Source: Macrotrachela quadricornifera
Lineage: Eukaryota > Rotifera > Eurotatoria > Philodinida > Philodinidae
NCBI GenBank assembly: GCA_022393335.1
Contig: JAJEKB010020966.1
Span: forward strand, 267,872 to 331,871
Length of the DNA stretch: 64,000 bases
Reading direction: 5' to 3'
A model generated the notes under the pieces. The model was not told where the DNA came from, did not search any database, and worked only from the letters and a program-made list of their open reading frames with translations. Below, one piece after another: positions 1-12,448 of this stretch. Within the stretch, counting starts at the first letter, position 1, and each line of letters opens with the position of its first letter. Position numbers and translations under genes: made by a program.

Positions 1-2379
1 GGACTACAGGTCATTTTTTCGAAGGAAACGAATTGTATTAAAGACCACATCACGTAACTCAGTTTTTTGTGCTGATTACGAATACGATGTTTATTTTTGT
101 CAAATACGACGTTTTTCAATAGAAAAAAGCCCCATTCTGGGTCCAAAAACAGGTCTTGTTATATAAATCATCAGTTTTCTTTAATTAAACAAAGTCTTTT
201 GAAAAAGTCTATGCATAGATTTGTAGCTCTTTTGATGTTGATTCGAATGGTGTATTTTTTTTGAGTTTATATATTGTCGAAAAAAAGTAGATACATTTAC
301 AAGCTATACCAATGATATCTATGCATGTGGTGATTCATATATGGAGAGAAAAAATTGAAGCAACTGATCATAGTATAAGTGCGCAAGATCAAAAATAGTT
401 TTTTATACTCAGTTTTGCATGCTGATTAATAAAATCATATTGTTAAAATTGTTAAAACAAGAAAAACATAAAATTAAGTATTATTTCTTAACATCAAGAA
501 AAGCAAGCAATTCTTATATAGGATGAAATACTTATAATCTTTTGATTTATTTTTTTTACGAATCGAGGAAGAAAAAAAATTCAAAATACATTTTCTTGTA
601 CAGTTTGATGAGCTCTATCTAACCATATACAAATTATTGAAAAAAAAATTTTGCTCAAATTTTGCGTTGCGCGCACCTTATATAAACAAGAAAATGTCCG
701 GTCAATCGCAAACAAAATTATTTAAACTTGTTTGTATACGAGCAGCATTAATGCGTGAACCCTATCGTAATTCACCATGGACGACAAATCAAATCAGTCA
801 AAAAAATTTAAAAAACCAACCATAAACAAAGTGAAACAAACATCTCAAGCAAACAAGAAAATATAAAAAGATGTTCGGCAAACATCGCCATCAATTGAAA
901 AGGTATGTAGGATCGAAGAGTATATTTTTTTACATATAAAACATCTGCTGATCGATAAATATTGTTCAATTTCTTTCACATAGAATGAATCATTGACAAA
1001 AAAGATCAACTATTCCAACAACATGGATTGTATTATTGTAGGCAAACAAATTTGAAGACTACTTGAATGGAAATGTAGTTGTTTTTTAGACTTCTAGTGT
1101 TAATTTATGTAATCGTAGCAATGTCTTAGAGATTTGTTTTATTCAACAATATCTACCGATAACTCATATATTATAAATATACATGATTATGATAATTCTT
1201 TCAACTTTTTTTAATCATTTTCGACAGTTCAAAAGAGTGTACCATTATACACGACTTCATAGAAAACAAACTTCTAATTTCTTCAACGAGCGTATCTCAT
1301 AATCAGTTATTACACCAAAAACATTTAACGCGAGATTTGAACACATGATAGCGGTCAATTGTACAAAAAATAGAACAATTTAATTTTTTTCTTTAGTCAG
1401 TGGACTTTCACATACAACAAAAGCTAATTCGCTAATTAAAACTTAGAATAGTCTCTATAATGCAATGAAAAAATGTGAATACGCTACAATTTTAAGTTCT
1501 AAAAACAATTCTTTTCGTTTGTAAGAACTATAACGATTTGAAAGTACACGATCTGTAGAATATTCAACAAAACTAGAGTACTATTATTTTATAATAATCA
1601 ATTTTTCCCGCAACATCACATCTATTTATTTGTCTATCCATGTGTACTTTCCATTGTTCACCCAGTTTACTGAATGATTGGGGCAACAAAAATTGAATTG
1701 AGATAATTCATCTCAAAAGGGTGACCTGTCTCTGAATTATCCTTTCTAATAAGCTCATTGATTAATTCAGTTATAACAGCCTTAGTGTGATTTCCGTCAT
1801 AGTAACATAACATCTTATAGAATGACACAAGTAGCGCCCGTCTTGGAACACGCTCTACATTTTCACGTAGAAAACGTGTTTTCAACTACTACCAAGCTAT
1901 TCATTCAAACAATTCATGAAAAATTAACTTCAGATCCGTGTTCCAGGACTCCGATAATCCTTCGGTCAGCTCTTATAGAAAAACTTATTTTTGTAAAAAA
2001 ATGGCCTTTTACTATAAAAAAAAATATTTTATAAAATCTTAAAAAACTAATAGTGCCATTCGATTCCCTGACTCCAAAAACCTTTGGGGAACCGTCTTAG
2101 TGAAGATTAACACGTAACCCTATTGATTTAGCTTATGCTGTTTTCTGATTGGCTTGGACAAACAGACAGACACACAAACTTTATTTAATTTTTAGCAGCA
2201 TATTATCTGTGATATAACCTTTTCTTTCAGAAAATGGAATAATATTTTCAGAAAACCTCACATTGAAATAACTACATGAATTGCATTTAGAAACTACGCA
2301 ATAAAAAGAAAAACACGTTTTATACAAGGATATTCAGCAAAACATTGATCAAAGAGGTGCTGTAAAATTCGTATCAAGC
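1..2379. other. Gene-poor stretch, no firm gene
   Basis: AT-rich sequence without a convincing gene. Two weak coding hints exist. An ATG at 694 opens a 43-codon frame ending at 825 with no recognisable domain, and a short exon-like segment at 871-902 is followed by a GT donor and a T-rich acceptor near 968, but the joined frame stops after about 14 codons. On the minus strand 1667-1885 encodes a compact, non-repetitive peptide of about 70 residues with mixed charged and hydrophobic composition; it could be an isolated exon or relic. I recognise no family in any of them. Confidence 0.4.
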
Positions 2380-2930
2380 AGAATTCAGAATTCTGTACGT
2401 TTTTTCCTATTAGATAACGGAATAACATTCTTTCTATATGCATCCTAATATTACCTTCTCTATAAAAAGAAGAGGCAGAATTATGTCAGAATTCTATTAG
2501 ACACTGAAGAATTTAAACTCCACTATACACACTAACGCATGATATATCCTTTACTAGACTCTTCAACCAAACAAAATTGTGCCGAGAATTTAAAAAAACA
2601 AGCAGTTTTACTAGAATTCTATGAGAGACTGGAGAATTTAAACTTCACTAAGCACATAAATATATTTTATACCTTGTAATGAAACTAAATTCTGCTAAGA
2701 ATTCAAGAAAGAAAGCAGAACTTTATCAGAACTCTATTAAAAACTGCAGAGTTTAAAGTTCACCATATATAAAAATGTAATATATGCCCTTTGATCATAC
2801 AAAAGTCTGTTTAGAATTCAAAAAACCAAGCAGAATTTTGTTAGAATTCTATTGTTTTTACGCTAGAAATTATATCACACTATCCAAATTCTGCTCACAA
2901 TAAAAACCACCAGAATTTTGTTCAGAATTT
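2380..2930. repeat. Diverged minisatellite, period about 115-127 bp
   Basis: The core GCAGAAttttgTtAGAATTCTAT recurs in degenerate form starting at about 2475, 2602, 2715 and 2830, with a partial copy near 2380. Each is followed by a segment resembling gAgAATTTAAACTtCACTA and a variable AT-rich spacer. Copies are substantially diverged, so the array is old. No coding capacity is seen. Confidence 0.6.
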
Positions 2931-4361
2931 AAAGAGTGAGTGTTGATTCACTTGTGATTGTGCTCAGACACCACCGATCGCCAAAGACACTCGATATTCA
3001 GAAGTGCAGACTTCCAAAGATAAGCGAAGAAAAACTCAAAGTGGTAGTGAATGACAAAATAAATTTTACTTTGCTATCTGGTGGATATTCTTTTCAGACA
3101 TCTGATGTGTATAGGTGGTGGAAATCGTAAAGAACTTTTTTTCATCATAAATAAATATATCGGCCAAAATTCATAAATTCAACGTTGTCACAAGGTGCTT
3201 TGTGTCTGCACTGATATCATCATGATCATATGCTGGAGCATTGTGCCCTTAATAGCCGATGTATATTTGCATGTCAAACAATCTTTTACGGCGACGTCGT
3301 CTCAATGCGCGTCTAATGGCCTACAAAACTGAAATACTTCTAAATATTCTTCGACTCTCCTATATTTACTCTATATCTGTTGCCATTGTATGTTGTAATG
3401 CGATCGAATAAGAGGATCCGTTTTTTATTGATGGTGATATAAATAATGCATTACGATGAGTAAAAGAATTCTCTCAGAGTCAGTAGACTAAACAAGATGT
3501 CGAAACAAATGCTTCAATTATGTTACGCACACCATTTTGTCAGCATGTATATTTATTATCTTGTATGTACTTCGGTCTCGCTTAACTATGGTATGAACAC
3601 CACCAATCAGTCGTGATTTCTTGAACAAATTCAAAAGACATTTTCTTGCTAACGGTTGTCTAGTTTGCATGATATGGAGAACAAATGTTTTATAGTAACC
3701 AATCTCTTTTTTAATTGACTATTGAACATTGTGAACCGTATGCTTTTCTATGTTGACTAAAGGTATTCCTGCCTAGAGCAGCATCGTTAGACGCTCGATA
3801 TATCATTTGACGGCTTCACTTGTACGACTTGCTCAGCGATAAAGTATAATCACTATGTATCATCACTTCCCTTCACTATTCTATACCAAAGATCTTCACA
3901 GATTACTGCTTAGTTCACTCTGACATGTTCATTTCTTAACACGGTCTTGAAGAATCTTTTAAAATTATAAATCTCAAAGAATCCTTGACAAGATCTATTC
4001 TGAATCCTAATACGAGTATACTGTCAAGAGTTATAGTTATAGCAGAAAAAGATCATACTTGGCACTAAACAAAAAGTTTAATCAAAATCTTTTCCTAAGA
4101 AATCCTACCAAACTTCGATCAGATTGTGAAGCAGTTTCCCGAAAATAAAAGAACAAATCCTTATAGAATTTTTCATTAAATGAATAATGAACAACTCAAC
4201 TGCAGCTCAAGAGGCGTGATGATTACATGTAATTATTTTGATTGAGAAAAACGTACTACATTATTGGAATAAGTTAAGAATATAAAATTATTGATAGTTC
4301 GGTAAATTTAATACAATTCATGACGATACACAATATGTAACTATTACAGACGTAACCATGA
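2931..4361. other. Intergenic, only small unassigned ORFs
   Basis: No gene is recognised. A 46-codon ATG ORF at 3271-3411 (plus) starts with an arginine-rich stretch (RRRR at residues 7-10) followed by a hydrophobic C-terminal half, and an open frame without ATG lies at 2936-3130. Neither has splice signals or a family I recognise. Confidence 0.4.
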
Positions 4362-5393
4362 CTAGCGTAGATCACGGCGCTCAAGCTGAACATTATTCTT
4401 GCCTGATACAGTAAGATGTCTACCAGTAATAAAATAATATGCGATATTAAACATTTTGATCAATTCTGTACGAAAGATCCGAGCCGAAAGAGTATACACA
4501 AGAAAACCAAATGCATGAGATACATAAGACAAAGTACGTACAACCGTTGCCCATACAGTAGTTTGACTGTTTTGCAACGGAGTTTTTGGTATATTGATTG
4601 TAAATGTTTCATATAACTTTTGAATGGCAAATGGTACAGTAAATATAATGATGAAGACCACTTGAAAAAGAATCATTACCAAAATTTGGTTATCTTTTCG
4701 TATAAATCCTCTTGTTAATTGTGTGCTAGTATTATTGTTAATTGTTGGCACTACTAAACGACGGGTTCGTCGAAGATTGCGCAGAGTCATCAAGCCGAAC
4801 AGTAACATAAGTAAAGGTGGGCCCAACGCGTAAAAGAAAAGATATTGAAGATCAGAAAAGACACGATAAGGTCCAGCTATTGCATAACATGATACCGAAG
4901 TAGTAGTCTTTTGAATACCAAAATAAACCAGTATATGAAAATATGACACGCAACATACAATAATCGTTGCTATAATGACTCTACGAGCAAATGATACACT
5001 ATTGAAACGTCGTTGTGCTCGTATACTTGATGCCCATCGATCGATACATGCCAAAAGAATGAACCATGTTGAAAGTGTTCTTGGTACATATGTGAGAAAA
5101 TACCTTATTTTACAAAATGCAAGATTTGTAAGGCTTGGATCAAAATTATAACCATCTGATAGAATTCGAGTAATAATAATCCAATAGACTACGATAACAT
5201 TCGCCAATGTATTACTTAATAAATAGTGTGAACATGAATTGATACGAAGCGTTCGACGACTGAATATGAAAATATTCAATGTTAAACCAATTGTACCAAA
5301 TACAAGCATTGGTAATGGAAAGTATCGATTTAGTTGAACATTTACATAATTTAACTGAGTGATAACAGTTGTCGACGATGACGATAACGACAT
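4362..5393 (-). CDS. Rhodopsin-like 7TM receptor (peptide GPCR type)
   Basis: Single-exon 343-residue class A-type G protein-coupled receptor, presumably at the plasma membrane. Seven hydrophobic segments are visible. TM1 carries the conserved Asn (GLTLNIF). The TM3 cysteine (about residue 94) can pair with the extracellular-loop-2 cysteine (about 169). TM3 ends in DRW (118-120) in place of DRY. TM5 contains a Pro (GPP), TM6 has FTVPF, and TM7 ends with FLVYTLSARIFR where NPxxY is usual; a degenerate TM7 motif is, as I recall, common among expanded receptors of bdelloids. The open frame extends upstream to another ATG at 5567, but those residues are Lys/Arg-rich and derive from a CTTT-rich tract, so I chose the ATG at 5393, which gives a short extracellular N-terminus. 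The ligand cannot be inferred; similarity is to FMRFamide- or neuropeptide-like receptors only in general layout. Confidence 0.8.
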   Translation of the reverse strand: MSLSSSSTTVITQLNYVNVQLNRYFPLPMLVFGTIGLTLNIFIFSRRTLRINSCSHYLLSNTLANVIVVYWIIITRILSDGYNFDPSLTNLAFCKIRYFLTYVPRTLSTWFILLACIDRWASSIRAQRRFNSVSFARRVIIATIIVCCVSYFHILVYFGIQKTTTSVSCYAIAGPYRVFSDLQYLFFYALGPPLLMLLFGLMTLRNLRRTRRLVVPTINNNTSTQLTRGFIRKDNQILVMILFQVVFIIIFTVPFAIQKLYETFTINIPKTPLQNSQTTVWATVVRTLSYVSHAFGFLVYTLSARIFRTELIKMFNIAYYFITGRHLTVSGKNNVQLERRDLR

Positions 5394-8300
5394 GGTTTGT
5401 TGTAATATATTGCAAATACAATAAAATTGAATGACTCTCTTTTTTTCTTTCTTTCTTTTATATCGTTCGTTAGTTTTCTTTTGATGTAATGACATTCTAT
5501 TGTAAACATTGACTTCAGGGTCCTTTCTCTTTTCATTAATTAACATATTCTTTTCTATATCAGACATTGAATACAAGAAAAGGATTTGTCAAGTAGTATT
5601 ACACCGAGAAATACTGCTAGCTAATTTCGCACATCTTTTTCTCACTATCTAATTATATAAGACTGAAAAAAACGTATTAAACACACAGTAATGCAAATAA
5701 ATCGTTTTTAAAATTAATTCAATACGTTTAAATACAGAATCTTTAGTCCGATAAATAATGCTTAGATCAACACACATAATGTGAAAATCATTATTTATAT
5801 GTTACTCTGACTTTTCATCAGAATGACAAATTATTTTTCAATGCTCGGACACACAAGATTTCTAAAATAAAAACATGTTAAAATTTCGGTAACGTTCTTT
5901 TCACGCTGAATTATTGTTAAAATGATTCTCTAATGAATTCTTTAGCGTATTTAACCGCACTCGAGATCCTGGAGTGCGTGAAATTCGCATGGGTTTCGTA
6001 GATTTATGTGTTTTCACAGATTTGAAAGATTAGCTTCAATAAAGAGTGAGCAGATCAAACCACATATTGATAAAAAATCAATTTGTAGGTGAAAAGGTAA
6101 TCATGAATTGTTTAAACAGTGATAATTTAATATCCGGTGTATACTAAAGAAAAAACTAATCAATGACTGATTGAATGTATCCTCTATAGAATAACTAAAC
6201 ATTTGTTTAGACATTACGATCAAGGAGTGCCAAATTTAAAATCGCCACCGATTTTGAAATCTACATGTCAAAATTTTCAAATTTGCAAAGTGGACAAAAT
6301 TAGAAAAAGGCTGAGATGTCATATATTTACTTGCACTAAATATTTTTGTAGCACCTCTAAGTTTCAAAAGTCACCAGAAATCAGATATTAGATATCAGAT
6401 ATTTACTTTTAAATTTTTAAATTTAACACATTCGTTACAATGGGATCGACCGATGAGTTCCACTTTATTTTAAGACCTCCTCAAGACTCATTTTCAGCCA
6501 ATAAAATTGGACTTTTGTCCTTCTTTTTCGAGTTTCTGCCTAATTCGATTTATAATATAAACGTATTAAAAAGCATCAGTCTATCATAATCCTGCAAAAA
6601 CTACAAATATTTTTATTTCTTATTTCTTATTATTTATAAAATGATAAATTAGGACTTTACTGTAAAGTTACAGAAAAAATATAAATATTTTTATTTCTCA
6701 GTGATGGTTATTTATAAAATTTATTAATGAATATTTCAGTTTAACAATTGGGAGAGAATAAAAAATTTTTATTTTCATTGATAGCTGGTGATGAGAAATG
6801 TAGATGAATACTTTATTATATATGTATAGAAAGTACGTGAATGAATTTTATGTACGTATATAGTTGAGAAAGCTGGTATTGACCGTGGCATCAGTATGAA
6901 CGTATAAATATGTATTTTGTTGATGCCGTTAAAAGTACTAAATGGTCATAATGTTGCTCTCAGGCGAAGGTAGGAATTATAAGTGGATATTAATTATAGG
7001 AGTTTTGAAACTTTGCGAGACTTGTCAAGTGAAGAAAGACGAATATTGGTGGGAATGACAATGTAGTTGTGAGCCAACTTCAATGACTTTTATGATTACA
7101 TATAGATATGAACCGTTGTACCAAGGAGATTGTAAATAAAAAAGTAGTATTGAGGTTTAGAGCATTTTTTTAGTTTAGATCGTTGTAGATGTTTCGCAAA
7201 AAGCGACTATGATTTTTTGACTAGATAACGAGATATACGTAGGTTTATAGAGGAAGACTTCTTCTATCAAACGGTATATATATTATTCAGTTCTGTTGCG
7301 TACCGTTAGAAAGTCCATACACATAGTGTTGAATGGATATCTGTCATCGTGTCAAAGGCCAATTAACAGTGAACAAAAATTAGGGTGTGGTGGATATAGG
7401 TATGGGTGGTAGTGACGTAGGTGGAGCTGTTGTGGCTGTTACTTGATGATCTTCAATAAAACCACAACGTCATCCACGCGTGTGACTCTGAAAATCAACC
7501 CAAACGTTGACTTTTGACCCGGTGCCAGGTACATAACTCAATATTTTATGAAACTTTTTCTATCACGGTACGCAGCAGAATCCGACAATACATACACCAC
7601 TAGATAAAGGACATCTTGTTCTATAAACGTACATATGTCCCGTTATTATGTGATCAAGAACTCAGCCGTAGGTCATAGTCGCCTTTTGCATGAATATTGT
7701 TTCATTTTGCAAACAATATACTAACGTAGTGGCTTTATGCAACACCGTCCTGTCTGTCTAAACTGTTTCGCTGTAGATACCAATCAGCGTTTGAATCGGT
7801 ATGAAAACCATGAAAAGAGAAAATATTAGCAAATACTGCATGTCTCATCTTAATGTCTAAGTTTTAATGCTACTTTCTGTATTATTGTAATATGATATTA
7901 TCACTCAGTTTCAAGGAGATATACGTATCTTATAGTTCGCCACCATTGTTTCCAACTACCTTTCGGAAACGATATGATCACTACAACAACAAAGTGCACC
8001 AAGATAGTGTTGAATCGTCGAGCAATATCAATCTGCATGTTTTCTAATTTGTATGTGCTCTTTATATGAGTGCTTCGTGGCAACAGTGGTCAGAGGGGCG
8101 CCATGGAACAGGCGACAGGCGTCTTCATGCGCTCCGAAGGGGCACATTGTGGTTCCTGCGGTATTATGATAATAATACTCCATTTCTGCCTTTTGGTCCA
8201 TCATGTGAGTTTTGTAGCTTTCTGTTTCTTATGTATCAATTCCTGTATCACTGTTAGTTATTAGTTTCTCATCTCAAATCATCTAACTTGACCCTCTCTC

Positions 8301-9584
8301 AATTTCCTCACTATTATTTTCGAAATCCCAATCTTTTTTAGATAAATCTTAGACACTAATTGTACTAAACTTGTGTAGAACGACAAATTTGAAAATTTAT
8401 TCACGTTTTGCAACTTGAAGTGGAAGTGGAATTCGACTTTTCGATTTCATACATATTTTTTAATAGGTCTATATATCAGGATTCGCCAAAATAGTAATTC
8501 ACGATGTAACAAAAATTTCTCTTCTGTCACTGTCATAATCGTGAGATATCAGAGTTTTTCATAATTATTTTCGAACTGATTATACTTATTTCATGCTTCC
8601 CTTATGCATAAACTCGAAGTGAACATCTCAATGTGAAAAATAAAAGACTTGTATTTTTGTATGATTTTCCGGTAGAATGATCATTTCTAATTTTCTATTT
8701 CATTATAAATGAAAACTAAAACTATTTGTATTTTTCCTATAACTTTACAGTGAAGTGGTCATTTAAATTTTATATATTATTATAACTGAACAAAGCTACT
8801 TATATTCTCTCTACTGAAGGGAAGGTATATACGCCGAATGAGTTAGTTACGTTCGTTCGTTCGTTCATTATTGGCATTCATTTTTCTATTATTATATATA
8901 TATTATAAGGGTTGACGGAAGGATAATCGAGGTTGAGGAACACGAATCTGATGTTAGTTTTTCTGTGAATGATTGTTCCCGATCTACTTTTACGTCCCGC
9001 TGAAAAAATCATTGCTTTATGAAGCTTGGCCAAAGTTTGTCGATGGTGAGGAGTATGAATTTGAGATTATTTCGTTCTGATGCTTTATGTTTGGATGTTC
9101 TGTTTTTCTCTTTCGAAAAGAAATGTTTGTGTATCCAGGTCTATCGTTACAGACTTCGTGAACGGTTGTTTTTTCCCGTAAATAATCATATTTTTCCGTG
9201 TACGGTCACGGACATATACGATTGTAATACAACTTCATGTAAATCTTTGTATTGCTCCGTATATGATCATCTAGAATCACACTTGTTTGACCTGAGTAAT
9301 TCTTAGTTTCAAACCTTGATCAAAGATAAAATCGTAGAGTGTTCGTGGCTGTGATGTGTATCTTCAGACCCATTTAGGAGTTTAAATTTTAAGGTTTATG
9401 AATGGTTGCATTATGGAGACTGTAAATGAAGTGATCAGAAGATGAGGTACGAATGTGGTATCATTTTTGATTAAACATCTTTGCGTTCTCGATTACTACT
9501 CGTTACATCCTTCAACAGACCTTTAGCAGAAATATGCGAGTAAGATATAAATAACTGATTGAGATCTCACTGTCGGATATTTAT
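5394..9584. other. Long gene-poor region with a GC-rich patch
   Basis: About 4.2 kb of AT-rich sequence without a convincing gene. It includes T/A-rich duplicated stretches at about 6600-6730 and a GTTC microsatellite near 8850-8866. The only compositionally coding-like part is 8069-8165, which is far richer in GC than its surroundings and might be a degraded thrombospondin type 1 exon (see findings). An ORF at 9019-9306 has no recognisable domain. Confidence 0.4.
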
Positions 9585-11270
9585 AGACATCGACTATATA
9601 AATAACATCACAAATAGGTGAAGAACTGTGTTAGACAAATAGACTACATTCCTAGCGATTCATGAAATAATATTCCATCCTTTAAATTTCTGTTTGGGAA
9701 TCGTATTATAGAAGCTCATTGCAAGAGGAGAGAGAATAAAATGAAACTCATTTTATTCGCTTCGAAAGTAAACCAAAAGTGGAGGATGAGAGTGAAAGCT
9801 TGCATAGAAACGACTAGACGTTGCTTTCCATAGCTCATAGTAAGTAAAATAAGTAAGACTAAAAGAATTTTTGAGAAATGGTCAAATGATTTGATTAATG
9901 ACCTAAAGAAATCTTTATCGTGCTCAAAGCGTGACGACCGATCTGATTGGGTCCTTTCACTAGAGAGTTAGCGTTAGTTATGCTGTATTACCGATTATAT
10001 ATGAATTTTATCAACATTCTTCTCACAAATAATTCGACTAAGGTAGATTAATACCTACTGCACATACAGAATAGTTTTATTTTGATCATTCAAACTTTTA
10101 TAAAAGAAACAATCGATTAGCTAATTATTAGAATCATTGTTCTACATATGAAAGTCTGTGCTGCTCAATAAATATTATTTTTAAAAACAGCTAAAAGTTA
10201 CTTAAGCCAACAGTCATTGCTTAGATTTAAATAACTCTCAATTATAAACTATCGCGAGATTCAAAATAGATTTTTATTACAGAGAAGAAAATATATTCTA
10301 ATTTAGAATCATACAAAGTTATTGAGTTTCATTCTAGAAGCGCTGCTTCGAGTAGAAAGTTTAGCGACGATTGCGTGACATTACTTGTTATTCAACGTAT
10401 ATAAAGGTTCAGAGCACTACTATAATTCTTTCAAAAAAGGATCAGCAAAGCCAGAGGATGAGCGCTACTTGTTTGATCTTCCCACACACTATTCATATAA
10501 GTAACATTTCAACTATGTGAAGAACTGTGCTAGATGAATACGCTCTATTTCCTAGCGACTCACAAAATAATAGTAGTAGTTCACGTCTTGAATTTCTTTT
10601 ACAGAGTTACATCGTCAGAAAGTCATTGCTTTTAGAGAAAGAATGAAAGAAAGTTCATTTATCGATTTCGAGAATGAATCAAAAGCGTACGTGATAGTGA
10701 AGGTGTGCATAGCAACGACTAGCCGTGAGTGGTCGACTGCAGGGAGGGCGACAAACTACTAGAGGTTAATTTAGGGAGTTACTTCAGAGTATAGCTATGA
10801 AAGAGTCTCACGTAGTTTGAACCATTTCTCGAAGGAACTTAATTGATTCCCCTGAAGAACGAATCCAAAAGGCTATCTATTTCTCCTGAAAATATAGGAG
10901 AAATTTCAGCCTGCGCTAAAAACCACATACAGTTATGGAAATTTTGGAAATTTTTAATTACAAACTGATGCCTTTTGAGCATTTTAGCCTTCATGTGTCA
11001 AAAATTCTCCGCGCAGTAATGCGAAAATAGAAAATTCGGTCACACACGTTAACGGCTAGCCGTGAGTGGCCGACGAACGACTAGATGTTAGGTTGAGAAG
11101 CTCAGAGTAAGTGAAATGAGTAAGGATAATAGAGTTTTTGAGAACAGGGTAAATGATTCGATTCATGAATTAAAATAAGTCGTTATCTTATCTTAAGCGT
11201 GGTGATCGATCTGATCACATCCTTTCAGTAAAGGGTCAACGGCAATTGTACCGTGTTACTTGTATAATTT
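9585..11270. repeat. Two-copy direct duplication, second copy interrupted
   Basis: Sequence from about 9585 to 10000 is repeated in diverged form from about 10480 to 11270. Matching landmarks include GTGAAGAACTGTG (9619 and about 10517), TTCCTAGCGA, GCATAG-AACGACTAG (9802 and 10708), a stretch resembling AGTAAGTRAAATRAGTAAG, and GATCTGATYRCATCCTTTCA-like sequence near the end. The second copy is longer because of an insertion at 10723-11075. No coding frame is preserved in either copy. Confidence 0.6.
10723..11075. mobile_element. 353-bp insertion with 9-bp target duplication
   Basis: The insertion lies in the second copy of the local duplication. The 9-mer AACGACTAG flanks it at 10714-10722 and 11076-11084, while the uninterrupted first copy has this 9-mer once (9809-9817), giving an empty site. 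Inside, GCCGTGAGTGG occurs near both ends in direct orientation (after 10722 and at about 11059). There is no open reading frame and no clear terminal inverted repeat. A 9-bp duplication would fit a Mutator-type non-autonomous element or a short retroposon; the sequence does not decide between them. Confidence 0.55.
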
Positions 11271-11831
11271 AATTCATTTCGAAGGAGTATTCAATTTCTG
11301 GGAGTGAATTTATATCACAAACCGAATTATACATCTTATGTCTTTTTCTGTGGAAAAAGAGAAAAATAAGATAAGAGGCATTGTAGAGCTACGCATCTCA
11401 CAATGCTCTTTCAAACAGAAAAAAATATTGACAGATTCCGATCGATTTTCATAAAAACTTTGCCGTGCATAAAAATGCGGCTTTCTACCAACTTTTACGA
11501 TTCGGCACTGCCAAATTTCTTATAAAAGCACATAAGAATCCTTTACTCTTTTTTTTCTTCGAACCACTCTAATCAGCTGTGGAGCACCAGAAAGCCTCAT
11601 ATCTCATTTTTCTTTTTCTACAGGAAAACAACATAAAAAATCGAAATAAGTTGACTACAAATCAGTCTTGAAGAGGTCTTAAAAGGAAGTCGAATCCATC
11701 ATTCGACCGCATCGTCGCCTATCCGTTAAATCAAAAATTCAATAGTAAATATCTGATTTTCGCTTTTTGGTGATTTTTCCAGAATATAGGTACTCTATTA
11801 TAGTTTGTATCCTACATATATTAGGGAACCG

Positions 11832-12448
11832 GAATGTTAAGCATGGGAATGTTAAGCGCGGAATGTTAAGCACGGAATGTTAAGCACGAGAATGTTCAGC
11901 GCAAGGAATAATCAGCACAATGATTATTCAGCACGTAGAAAATCAGCGTTAATTATGAGCCTATTAGATAAAAGCAGTGAGATAGGGAATTGTAATCAGT
12001 TATAAAGTTGGATCACAAACAGTAATTAGTAGACTTAAAGTGATCCAATTACTTATTAAATTCATAAAAAAGAATATCTTCTTGACTCAATTCATAACAG
12101 AACACTTTTCTCTTTAAACATATCTATTCTTAAATATGGCAACAATCTCCAATAATGGTACAACGAAACAAAAATATACGATTTGATCAACGTTTATTAA
12201 ATCTTATCTCTCACCTACATGCAGATATTTTTGTTCAAATAAATTCAATTGCTTACAATATTTCATTGTAATTCTATTTGTTTTTTGTATGTTGTTATTT
12301 ATATGTCTAAATTTTTGTTCATAAATATTCAAAAAATTATATGTAGTCTAATTTTTCTACATGCAGAAATATTATTGTGCTGATTATTCCATGTGCTGAA
12401 CGTTCCGTGCTTAACATTCCGTGCTTAATATTCCCGTGCTTAACATTC
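11832..12448. mobile_element. Foldback element with tandem-repeat inverted arms
   Basis: The left arm (11832 to about 11945) begins with about five copies of a roughly 14-bp unit, GAATGTTAAGCACG and variants, then GGAATAATCAGCACAAT and a variant of ATTCAGCACGTAGAAAA. The right arm (about 12345-12448) is the reverse complement of the same series with one unit fewer. The about 400-bp centre is AT-rich and non-coding. This is the architecture of foldback transposons, whose long terminal inverted repeats contain internal tandem repeats. No target duplication is obvious. Confidence 0.65.

Noticed and set aside
5394..5567. Longer N-terminus of the GPCR starting at the ATG at 5567
   Set aside because: The added 58 residues are Lys/Arg-rich, come from a CTTT-rich tract and would be atypical for a receptor ectodomain; they are more likely 5' UTR.
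7381..7440. G-rich stretch that might be telomeric repeat
   Set aside because: No regular repeat of a TGTGGG- or TTAGGG-type unit is present; only scattered GTGG words.
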